NCBI GenBank assembly: GCA_024349245.1
Contig: JALDNG010000081.1
Coordinates: 882,001 to 946,000, forward strand
DNA: 64,000 bases
Direction: 5' to 3'
From: Neodontobutis hainanensis
Lineage: Eukaryota > Chordata > Actinopteri > Gobiiformes > Odontobutidae
Shown here piece after piece: positions 39,401 through 50,500 of this stretch. Below the pieces are notes generated by a model. The model did no database searches and was not told the DNA's origin. It saw only the letters and a list, made by a program, of their open reading frames with translations. A program made the translations under genes and the position numbers. The stretch's first letter is position 1, and every line of letters starts with the position of its first letter.

Positions 39401-40869
39401 GATCAACCACATCTTTCCGATACACAAGGGAAAAAAATTGTTTTAAGGTCAACAGGATTTTAACAAGCTGCGCTGCTAAATGTTGCAGGTGGGTAACAAT
39501 GGTCCCTGAAAACTCTCTCCCATTCACTTTTCTAATATCACAGCCAAACCACAAATTATGGCCACTTTCTTCCTCTTTTGTCGCTGGCAGTTGGTTAGCA
39601 GGTGGCTGTCACCATGGTAACCAGTCCAAGTTATGTGCCTTGTGTTTTTTTTCTCTTAAAATTACCCTTGAGTCTTCATGGGACTAGTCTAACACTACAA
39701 TCCAGTCTTGGCTCCTTTATTTCTAAACTTCCTGTACAACAAAATAAAAGCTACTAGACACCTCCAATGTTTACAAATCCAGGATAGATGCTTTTATATG
39801 TTAACAGAGCTGACATTAAACAATAAATACTGTTCTTAGCCAATGAAACATTTCAATTTTTGCAGCCAATGCCACTGCTGACTCTCCTTTGCATCCCTTT
39901 CAATAAGACTGGTTGAACCTCAGAGTTATTTCCTTGATGAATATTTTAGTAATATGCATTATGCATGTGAGGGCTCACTGCATGTATTAGAGACATACAG
40001 TAGCAGAAAAAAATATTTCTAAGATTCAGGAATGTGTTTGACCTCAGTGAAAAGGAGGTTTAATTTAGCTGTGTGTGTATCCTTCCACTTTTCCTGTGAG
40101 CGTGGTCTGAATTTAAAAAACATCTGCATCATTTTAGGAATAGCAACCAAGTATATATTTTTTTTGTAATGCATTCATATTCTGTGTTTAGTCTTTTGCT
40201 GTTTCAAAGTGAAGTGTGAGTCTGAGGAACGCTTTTAAAGAGCCATTAACCTTGAGAAATCCAGCACAATAAAGTCAAAGCAAGTCTAAAAGTCAGATTT
40301 TTTTTTACTGTACATTGAAAACCAAAAGTTGTTTTATAAAACATATGAGAACGATGAATAGATTACACATAGAAAAGCCTTTGTGATTGAACCCAGGAGC
40401 TAAGTACAAGAAAACCCTTTATCACTTAAACTTGAACTGACAGCATCTTAAGAGTGCGCTCAACATATCTTGATGCACCCAGGACAACTTAGCACTTTAA
40501 ACCTTTATTATTTTATAGATTATATAAGTATTTTTTTAAAGGTAAAAATTGCTTTTTTTTTTACTTTGTCTGCCCCTTTCATGATAAACTGAACGTAAAC
40601 TCTTTTTAAGTATCAATTTAAATCTATTATTTTATCACATACTGACAGCATCCAACAAGGAGCACCTGGAGAATACTTTAAGTTGTTGGATGATTTGCAT
40701 TTAATATTTCAAAGTTACATGTAACAAAGCCAAAAATAGATATAAAAGCGTGAGAGAAATTTCATATAAACATTTGTGTCCACACTAACAAAACCCATAT
40801 CTGTCTATTTATATTAGTATATACACAATGTACATGACTGGACACAAAAGTCGAGGAGTGTTTTTACTA
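36483..40869. other. Intergenic, downstream of chl1; may include more chl1 3' UTR
   Basis: AT-rich unique sequence with a small local duplication (ATGATATGTCC at 37,403-37,413 and 37,419-37,429 or nearby). Further minus-strand AATAAA words lie at about 39,721 and 39,305, so part of this stretch could be long 3' UTR. Confidence 0.45.
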
Positions 40870-41367
40870 AACAAAAGTATAAATGCAACACTTGTTTTTA
40901 TTTTAATCCATGTTTTGCATTTATCACTTTGAAGTGTGCTTATTTTTCCTTAAAGAATAAAAAATACCAGTGTAGCGTTAATATGTTTTCAATTAAGTGA
41001 TGCCTATTGAATGAAATTACACATCATAGTCTATTGTGTGATACATTCACTGCATAAAAATGCTTAGTTATAATACAAAAAAAATCATTCTTGCCCTGCT
41101 GCAGCGTGTTAAAGTACAAACGGATGTACAGTACATTAGAAACAGCTGGTCTTTGCCATAATTAGATTTTTATAATTCAACAATTGTAATATTTACACTT
41201 TTTTTGATCAGTGCGATGAGTAGCTGGATTCTTCTCCTCAGCCTTTTGGCAAACTCCACTTGTAACCTCCGCTCATTCAAGCCATTTTATCTGGCTATTC
41301 ATGCAGTTTGTGATGCCAGGGAGGCTGTATTTCTGAGGAATCTTGACAGGATTTGAAGCCGACCATT
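40870..41367 (-). other. chl1: chl1 3' UTR, minimum estimate
   Basis: Sequence immediately after the stop is AT-rich and non-coding. The first AATAAA on the minus strand in a plausible setting is at 40902-40897, with GT-rich sequence beyond it. Another AATAAA is at 40509-40504, and more lie further left, so the true transcript end may be farther. A UGUAUAUA word (Pumilio-like) at 40825-40818 would then lie in the UTR. End position is uncertain. Confidence 0.35.
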
Positions 41368-41581
41368 TCAAGCAGTGACTGGGCTGTGTCCATTGGGCTC
41401 GCTCACAGAGCCTCGATGCTTGGGTTCCGAATATTCTCCAATAAATGAACCGTCCTCGTCGAACTCTCCCCCTCCATCTGCGTAGTCCACCAGGCTGTCT
41501 CTGCTGACGCTGTCCCCCGTCGTGTCATTGCCAATCAGGGAACACAAGCTGCTGCCCTTCAGTGGCTTCTCCTCGCTGTCA
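41368..41581 (-). CDS. chl1: chl1 terminal coding exon: ankyrin-binding motif and stop
   Basis: Encodes the last 70 residues and a TGA stop at 41370-41368. It reads DSEEKPLKGSS, DSVSRDSLVDYADGGGEF and DEDGSFIGEYSEPKHRGS, ending GHSPVTA. FIGEY replaces the FIGQY ankyrin-recruitment motif of L1, NrCAM and neurofascin. Mammalian CHL1 has FIGAY at this place. The acceptor is GATGCCAG|TGACAG. Confidence 0.94.
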
Positions 41582-44500
41582 CTGGCATCAACAACAGAGA
41601 AGGATGGCCGAGGTCAGCGGTGCATTGAATAAACAAACACATTGTGAAGCACATCAGGCAGATGTTCACAAGCAGCAAATATGGCTCTAAAGAGACTGAC
41701 ACACACATAGCAGCACAAGTCAAAAGAGGTGGGTAAGGAGCTGGAGACATTTAATCTGGTACATCTACCTAAAGCTGCAGAAGGCAGAATCTGGAAACAT
41801 AAAAAAGGAAAGGTTTGATGTGAAGGTTTGCAGAAATACATAGCCGCTGTCTTGTTGAAAGCATTATGTGTTATTGAAAGTCATTTTTGTTCGCTGCATA
41901 TATGACACAGTACTTTAGCAGTCATTTCCTCAACTTTTAGAAATAGTATAGATAACTTCTCTGTGAGTCATTTTATTAATGACACTTTTGGATACTGTAC
42001 CCACCTCTGCACATAACGGAATGCTCCTCACTCACAAGACCACCAGCAGTCGGCATGTACGGGGCCATATAGACCATTTTTAATGCCTGACTGCACTGAC
42101 AGGACACACATGCTCCCACTCACAAAGCATCGTCTTAAGGTTTCAGTGCATCACTACAGGCGCTGAAGCAGGGGCGGATGCACAGCAGGAAAGCGAGCAC
42201 AAGGGAGGCGGGAAGGGCTTGCTACAATCACTTCACTAATTGCTAATTGCCAAGGCTTCAGGACCAAAGGCAATTTCAAATCTCTTTAGAGCCAGCGATG
42301 GAAATTGCCAGAGTGCAGCTCATTCCAAACAGTGAGACCGGTGGGTGGCGTCTGTGTGGATATGTAAGCCTGTGTGTGCAGAGATTGAGAAAGAGAGAGA
42401 GGGAGACGAAAAGGGGGGCATATGCAATCCCAGACAAACAGCCTGTCATTCCTGGTATTCCCAAGGGACACACACTCGGGCCGAGGAGATTAGATGCCAA
42501 TTTAAAGCTGGGCAAGTGGCCAACAAGCAGGTGTCTCGCTACAAGACGCAGGGTCACCTCAAAACACTGAGGTTATTTTTCCTCCCTGTCCTCCTTTCTA
42601 ACTCCCTAAACCGTCTACATTTGGTCACACCTCGTCTCCCTCTGTGGATTTTGTATTCAAAACACAGTGTCCGTGTTCAGGCGAGACGCTGAAGAGGCTA
42701 GTATATGATTTGTAAAGCACTGTAGTTGACACCAGTGTCAAATACAAGTTTGACATTCACAGAGGCTTGATTTTAGATTTCTAAAACAGCTCTTCTTCAC
42801 GTGGATTTTTAATAGCCAATTTTATCTATCCTATTTTATGGCAGCGTTTACCATGCAAGCCACATACGGTCTGCATTTCAAACCTTATCAAACCTTCTTT
42901 CTCTGACGACTCGAGGGTGCTGGAGATAAGTGGCTGTTATCTAAGAGCAGTGGAAAGCCACAGTCGAGCAGCTCGCCCACAGTGACTTTGAATACAATGA
43001 TAAAATGGGGCTGAGTGCTTTTGAGCCCCAGACTCAACAACCTTGGTCAGGCTCCAGCTCGGTCTCAGCTGTTCCTGTGAAAAGGCTTTGCCATCACAAA
43101 CAGGGGAGAAGGAAGCACATCACCAAGCAGCAGGTAATTACATTTGTCTAGCCGCTGACCCGTACTGACTTGGTTTTTGGGCAGTTCAGAAACGCCAGGT
43201 TCAGAGAGATGGTTTTTCCTCCTCTGCTCACATCTGAATTTTGTTTTATATCAATCTGGGAGAAAAGTTTCCCATATGAGCTGCTAACTTCAAAATTGCA
43301 AATAATATATGGACAAGATGAGAGCAAAAAAGACAAATACAAAACAAACAAGCTGAGTTGAACAGCAATGGCTTATGACACCTGCTGTTTCTGTTCTGCT
43401 GTTAAGGACAAAGGGCCAAATGAGACCAGGCTTGTCTGCAAAGAGAACTAGTCTGGAGCATAATTATCACTTGTCAGCTCCTGGACTTGGGGCACAGCAT
43501 TAGGTGGTCTATTGCCTTCTGCTCAAGAAAGAACCTGAATCTAGCACTAAAGCCAGAGGAACAGCATCGTCGTGCAGGTAAAGGCACTCTGGGGGGACAC
43601 TGGTCCTAACGGGCCCCTGGGCCAACCATGAGAGGCATTTTAAACAGATGTTGGCTGCCAAACATCTGCTGTTTCCCTTATACACAGTGAAGCTAGTACT
43701 AAAGATAAATTATGTCTAGCTCTCATACCAGACATAAATGTTTCCAAATGTGACAGATTGTTATTTGTCTGTTTAAGGTCATTTATAGTTTTACCTTGAA
43801 TTTAAGAGTATATCAGCGTTTGTACACCTGACATATTGTAATAAACCCATATGTGAGATGTCACTGAAGGATTTTTAAGGTTTGGACAATCAAAGGCTTG
43901 CGTAAAAGGGTGTCTGCTCCTATTGGCTGTTTCTACACGGCATCGCAACATTGACTCAGTGGCAACATAAAATTCTTTTGGGAACGACGCGATTCTAGAA
44001 ATGGCTACATCTGCTTAAGCAATAAAAGAGTGGAACAAAAAGGGAGAAAAAAAAGGAAAAAAAAGAGAAAATAGAGAAAACCGAAACAAAGTGATAAACA
44101 TTATTGTGAATCCATTCACATTCTGGTTCAAATTCTGGTATTTGTGGAGGCGTTGGTTTAGTTTTAGGTTCCAAAATTTTCTCCATAAGCTGTGAACCAA
44201 CCTTAAGGTGTAGGCAGCAACAGCCAACTCCATCCAAGAATAGCATTAGTTATAAAACTTTCTTAAAACAATGTATTGGGTCATATTGATGATTCACCTG
44301 ATGAAGCCAGCACGCCTTCACATAGCCCTCCAGCCTTATTTATTCTCATATGACATATTGTTTCAATAAGTTTTGATTACAGTCACATAAAACCCTACAT
44401 GTGTCTGAAAGCTATGGTGTGTGTGTGTGTGCATGTGAAAAGCTACTCCTGAGTCATTGAAATTGATCTACAGTCATATCCATCCTGCAAACTCCAGACA

Positions 44501-47500
44501 TAGGGCTGTAAATGGGGTACACTTATTACTACCTAAGCTATAGGATCCATAAACAGCATTGTAGACACGGCAGACAAACTATTTTTCCCATTTATATGAA
44601 TTATGGCCTTGGAGCTGGAATTGGCAGCAGACACACAATTGTGAGTAATCATGTTCTGGATAATATGATGACGAGCAGAGTCAAAGCTGACAGAAGAGGC
44701 TATTTTAGGTGATTTCTGTTGCCTTTGCACAAACAAACGTCCCATTGTCATCCAGTTGCTGCAGCGCTGTCAAGCAAAATAGGATTCAGCCCATTTCCCT
44801 AAACTGTCACCACAGCAGAGAAACAATGCAAACAATACAAAATCAACAGCTATTATACTGTACAACAGCTGTCCGCTTTGGGTTTTAAAGAAGATTTCTG
44901 CCGCCGTTTGCAAAGCCTAGTTTATGCTTTTCTGACAAAAGCCTGTGAAATTACTAAACTTTAACATATCAGTGAAACCTTTTCTTATTATACATTTTTT
45001 TCTACAGATGACGCATTCCCTTGAGACTTATGTAAGAGTTAATTAACCTAGCTCACACAGCCTTTCTCTGCCTTTTTAGTGCATAAGCATGTAATGTTTT
45101 TGACATTGGTTTTGTTTCGGTCCAAGAGAAACAACACTTCATTTTAACTTGCATTGAAGTCAATAAATCAATTTCATTTTGAGAAAAGTACTTTTGATAA
45201 TAGATCCTTAAGCTTTACATTAAATCAAATTGTTTTAAAGAGGCATTCATCACAATAGCAACATTTTGACACTTTGTGGGAATATGTTCTCATACAGAAC
45301 TGACATTAGGTGTGCTTAAATTCAAGTGTTTAAGAAAATAATAAGCATATTCAAACACTTGCAGAGATGACCACAATAATAAATGGAACCTACTTCTACA
45401 GCATTAATGGAAAAAATAAACATAAAGCCATATTTTCTTGTTGTCACTAATAAGTTCCAAGATCAATGTCTTGCCTGTTCGTACAGAAGTGTGCTGGAAT
45501 CTGTGCGACTCTGTTCATATTTGATGGGAGTGTGTGCGTTTTTGTTGTTTCTTTTTACTGACTTGGCAAACATCCAGCGCCTACAATGACTGTAATTCAC
45601 AGCTTATATGTCTCAAATGATGCAATTACACAGAAAGGCAGCATGCAAGGATTTAGCAAACACTCATAATTTACAATAAAATTAGGGTGCAGAAACAATT
45701 TGTTACATACACTGGAACTAAAAAGGGATAAGGTATAAGGATGTGGAAACACTCAAGGAAACACTAAATGCAAAACATGCAAACAGCAAAGGCAAAACAC
45801 AGGTGTCTGCAAGAATGAGCTGACTCACATTCTGCTGAGCACAGACAATCACTGTCTAGGAACAAAATAGAAGCATCATTTTAACAAACATGGACTGTCA
45901 CTACAACACTAACTACACAGTGGGATTACCTAGCCCTTTAAGTGTTGACAACACTGACTCCTAAGCCGATCCTGGTACGGCTCACTCATGCAAGCTTTGC
46001 TTTTGGGATTGAGAATTTGAAAAATTACAGTGACACATGACAAATGAGTTTCCTGGGTAAGAAATATTTAACATCTGGTTGTACAAATACAGCAACACCA
46101 CATTGCATTTCAAGGAGACTTCAAAATGTCATTTGCTCAGAGCACTTTGGCACTGCAGCTCCTCTCACCTGTATTCACAGAAGGTGTCATCATTCATTCC
46201 TTGTGACTCCACGTCAGGATGGAGGTCCTCCTTCTCTTTCACTGCAGGAAAAGGAGAGCTATTTCAGCACACATTTATCTATACGTGTAATGACACATTC
46301 ACATCTGCTGGGCTATGTTCAGACTTCATGTTTTTGTTTGGAGGTTTGAATTATGGCTTTAGTCATCATCTGTGTGAACTGACCTGCATGTGACAAAGCA
46401 ATCAATTTTATAGCTGAGACTTCCTAAACAGTTACCACGACAGTACAAAATGGAGGCTGTTCTGATTTAAATGTGAATCTGTGAGTAATTATTAACAAAG
46501 AGAGTCATTATTTTACTTCTAAGGTCTAACAATTACTACTCTCTCTAATTTAATGTCACTGTTGGCTTTCTCACTGCAGGAAACACAGACTTGTCTTTTT
46601 TTTTTCTGTCATGACTTTTTAAATTCAGGATTTATTACAAAACAATTGCACTAATTTGATTTTGACCCACTGGAAAGTAACTTTACTTTCTAGTGGGTCA
46701 AAATAAAAACTGATTTATGACAAGTCAGCAAGGCTTATTTTGCGGAAATACATTATTTGATGTCAGTATTTTTATATTAAAGTTTGAATTTTAATCTTTT
46801 GAGAACAAGTGGTCTGTGTAAACAGAGTCTAAGTCTGCACAAAGTGTTACGCATCACTTCTTTGAGTAAATATGCTTTAAAAATACCAGTTACTTTTGTT
46901 CAGAAAAGGTCAAAATTGGCAAATAGGGAAATCCAAAGAAGCTGATGAAATATTTAGTGCTTCGTGTCAAAAGTGACTGCAGGCGAACAAGGGAGAAAGT
47001 TGGTTGAGCGAAAAGACACTTTGTAGGTAGAGCTTTCACTGTGAGAGGGAATGTGGCTGTGTTACAAGGCAGCACAAAGACACTGGGGAAGAGCCAGAGG
47101 ACTGCGCAGGTGAAGGGGGTGTGGGGCATGGAACAAGGCCAGCTGAATCCCACTCGTGTTGCTCGACAGGTTGTGTTATCAGAAGAACCAGGCAGAACTA
47201 AACAGGGGTGTGCAAATGACACTCGTGCAGGGAAATGCAAAAACAAAGGGTTTGCAGGCTCCTGCTGGACAGTCCACTTGGGGGTTAATTATACTGTGCT
47301 TTAGAAGATTTGCATGCTCAGGGGTCCTAGTGGGTCTAGTGGGGTACGGGTCAGGTTGGAGGCCCACAGCACAAATTAAATCGTTCAGAATGTCAACCAA
47401 AACCACAAAGACCAAAAATAAATCACATCTAGAGGTCCACCTGTTCGATCCCACGTTTTGATTGTTATCATCTTCCCCCTTACAAACTTTTAGTAAAGTA

Positions 47501-50500
47501 ATAAATTGTGTTTTGGGCATAGGGCTGCACAATATATTAAAAATGTCATTATCATTCATGTCATCAGCTTGTGTAAAAGACCATATGAATCCAATATATA
47601 CTGTATGTTATGGTTATCTACGAAACTCACGAATGAATAAACTCATAAAATAGATATTAACGGTAATATGCAAGAGTTTCAAAAAATCTCACCTAACAGA
47701 AATACATTTTATTACATACCTATGGCCCTATTTATCAATGTAGGAGTGAATATCTGTTTGCATTTGAGTGAATGTAATGTTAAACTAAATTTCCTTTCCA
47801 TGCTCTTCATTTTACTCTTACTTTGTTTACCTGGGAGGGATGTGTTCAGTGAAAACTCTCTCAGTCACGCAGGAAAATAAATTACAGCAAAACTATTTAA
47901 CATGAGGCGGAGTTCATTCAAAAGCCAGAACTGCGCTGGATCTGACTTTAACTCACAAAGGACCTCTTATAGAGATGAAACTTGTATTCATCTACTGTCT
48001 CATCTAAACTCAAACTACATGTGATTATTGTGCAGCCTTTATTGGTATATTCAAAACTCACTTTGAATCAACTCTGGTCTTGTCTTTTTGATTTTGGTTA
48101 ACATCCTGAAATGAAATGGATCCCACCCTGGCCAATGACTAACTGACCTTGCTCCATGGACAGCATGTCTTGACGCTGGGCTTGCTGTGGCGTACCTGCA
48201 TACTTGCCACCTTTGTTTTTCCGCACAAAGCAGGCAATGAGCGCAATGAGCGTCAGAAGAGCCACGGCACACATGGTCCCGATCAGCCAGCCGCGCGTGT
48301 TAGAGTCCCTCTGCAAACTGGCCACACCTAAAGACAAACAGTGGAGAGGGTTTACACATTTGAGAACACAAAACACTATTTAAGCCTGACAGCGCCCCAC
48401 AGCACTGCTCATACAAGTTTATGTTAGTCAGGTTTGCAACAGTTTATTTGACTCAAAATGCCTTCAGCTATTGCACTGCACTGAAAACAAATAACATCGC
48501 AGGGAAATAACTCACCAAAACAAAATAACATACAGATAAACCACTCACAGAGTTGCTTTGTCAGTGATATGTTGTATAAAATAAAATGTTGAAAATCTTT
48601 ATACTATATTGACTGTACTGGCACATCTTTCTCTCCTCTCACCTTTCACTTCAGTCTGGAAAACGTCTTCGTAAATGCTAGCATTATCGAACAGTCTCTT
48701 GGCCATGAGGCGCACAGTGTACAGCGTCCCGGGTTTGAGCCCATCGATTAAGTGGAAAGTTTGAGAAGAATTTACAGCTGAAATCTGCCAGATACCATCA
48801 CCTACACAGCCAAGCACAAGGAGTTTGCAAGAAGCACAGTTCTTTCCCCTTTTATCGAGGGAAATGGGACAAGCACCACTTAGAATAGTGGACGATGAGA
48901 TCATCTGAGAGAGGGCTAGCTTCCAAAAATGTCACAATATACAAATCCTTTGTCTTTATTTAAACAATGTTTTCTGGAGGTCCAAAGCTTTTTTCACAAT
49001 TTTTAAACTTTTTACTTTTTTACTAAAAAACATTTAAATAATTTATGCTGATTGTTTCTTGACTTGGAATGAGAATAACCCCTTTTTAAACACTTTACTG
49101 GCTGTTAGCATTACTCACTACATGAGTTGTAGCCAGAGCGTGTGGATTTCAAGCTTTTTAATATGATCATCATTACTTCCAGCTTAATAAAATTAGACCA
49201 AATGAGAGTTTATGAATGACATCATGGTCCACTATTCTTCTACGTTTTACTAGCTAGACTACATACTAATAGAGCTACTACAAACCATGGGAATTTCAGT
49301 AATTGTCCACAAAATTAACTGAAAAAGTTTATTCTTATGTTTTAGATGTTTATATAAAATCTTCCGCCTAAACATCGGGGCAGGAATGGATAAAGAGCTT
49401 ACGGTTATCCATATGAGCCACATAAAGCTCCAAGTCCTGCTGCTCCTCTCTGGCAGTCCAGCTGATTTTGGCATAGGTGTCACTCACATAGGAGCTTATG
49501 TTGAACAGGGCTGGAACTGATAAAGAGAGAGAAAAAGAAGGAGGAAAGGAAAACACAGGCAGCACAGAGAAAGAGAGGCAGGAAAAGAGGATTAGCAGAG
49601 GAAAATAGGATCCCCCTGCAGCTTGAGAGGAGCACAGCTAGCACAAACCCTTCAGAACGACAGTTGAAAAGCCAAGCCTGGGATACAGACTTAATTGACT
49701 GACGCTGGATTTTTGCCTCATAAAGGGGAGATACAGAGATGGTGGGCGGGTATGACATGTAGTCGTCAGTCTTTCTTAAGCAAAAATGGCATATCCTTTA
49801 CTATGTGCAGATATCAGAATAGATCCAAATGACTGGGTGTTTCCATTGTTCGTTGAAGGTTCAGGTGCAGATCACACAGATATCATTGACTGTGCAGGTG
49901 AGAGAGTGAGAGCTGTACCTAAAGGAAGATGAGTGGAGTTGGCAGGGGTAGAGCTGGGAAAAGAGTGAGAGCAGTTGTGGCCTGAAATGAAACAAGTCTC
50001 TGAGGTGAGAATCCGGCAGTCACCGTCAAGATTTTCTACTCTATATAATATTCTCAATAGGGAACTCTACAGACTACATGCAAGAAAGGATAGAGTAAAG
50101 CGGAAAAATGGGATTAATAATGTCACAAGCACAACCAAGTTACTCAAATGTCTCATTATGGCATTATTGCAAATGACAGATACATGAGACTAAAGACTAA
50201 AATTGTACAATACATTCACTTTCATGTTGTTTTTTATTATCTCTTTATTATGTTAGACTGTATATTTCATTATTTTATGTAAACGAGAAAATATTCATAC
50301 CTAGACCTACAATATCTGAGACAAAAACATCATGTATCAGGTCATTTGCACAATTGCTTGAAAATGAGTCAGAGATTTTAAAAATGGGGGGATTAGGGTT
50401 CATAGTTTACTTACTTGAGTGTTAGCTAAATGCTACTAACCACTAAATGCCAAACAGATCTGAAGCCTTGACTATCTATAGCACTACTTCTGTGAGAGGG

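Larger units (their letters stand above)
46242..48195 (-). other. chl1: chl1 intron after the transmembrane exon (about 2 kb)
   Basis: Non-coding. It contains a near-perfect 46-bp palindrome at 46,659-46,704 (reported separately). It also contains a weak match to a teleost transposon-type start (GGGCTGCACAATAT at 47,522-47,535) with no matching other end. Overlapping open frames at 46,890-47,560 have no recognisable protein features. Confidence 0.5.

Noticed and set aside
42247..42692. Overlapping frames of about 90-115 codons on both strands in the last chl1 intron
   Set aside because: Both strands are open over the same less AT-rich stretch, and no frame has family similarity or usable splice sites.
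46659..46704. Palindrome as a microRNA precursor
   Set aside because: The 2-nt loop and 22-bp stem do not fit a Drosha/Dicer substrate.
46890..47559. Frames of 118 and 126 codons (-) and 87-101 codons (+) in the chl1 intron
   Set aside because: They overlap on both strands and show no domain. The MEQGQL words here and near 48,150 appear coincidental.
47522..47560. Start of a DNA transposon (GGGCTGCACAATAT)
   Set aside because: Only one end-like word is visible, with no matching inverted end or element body.
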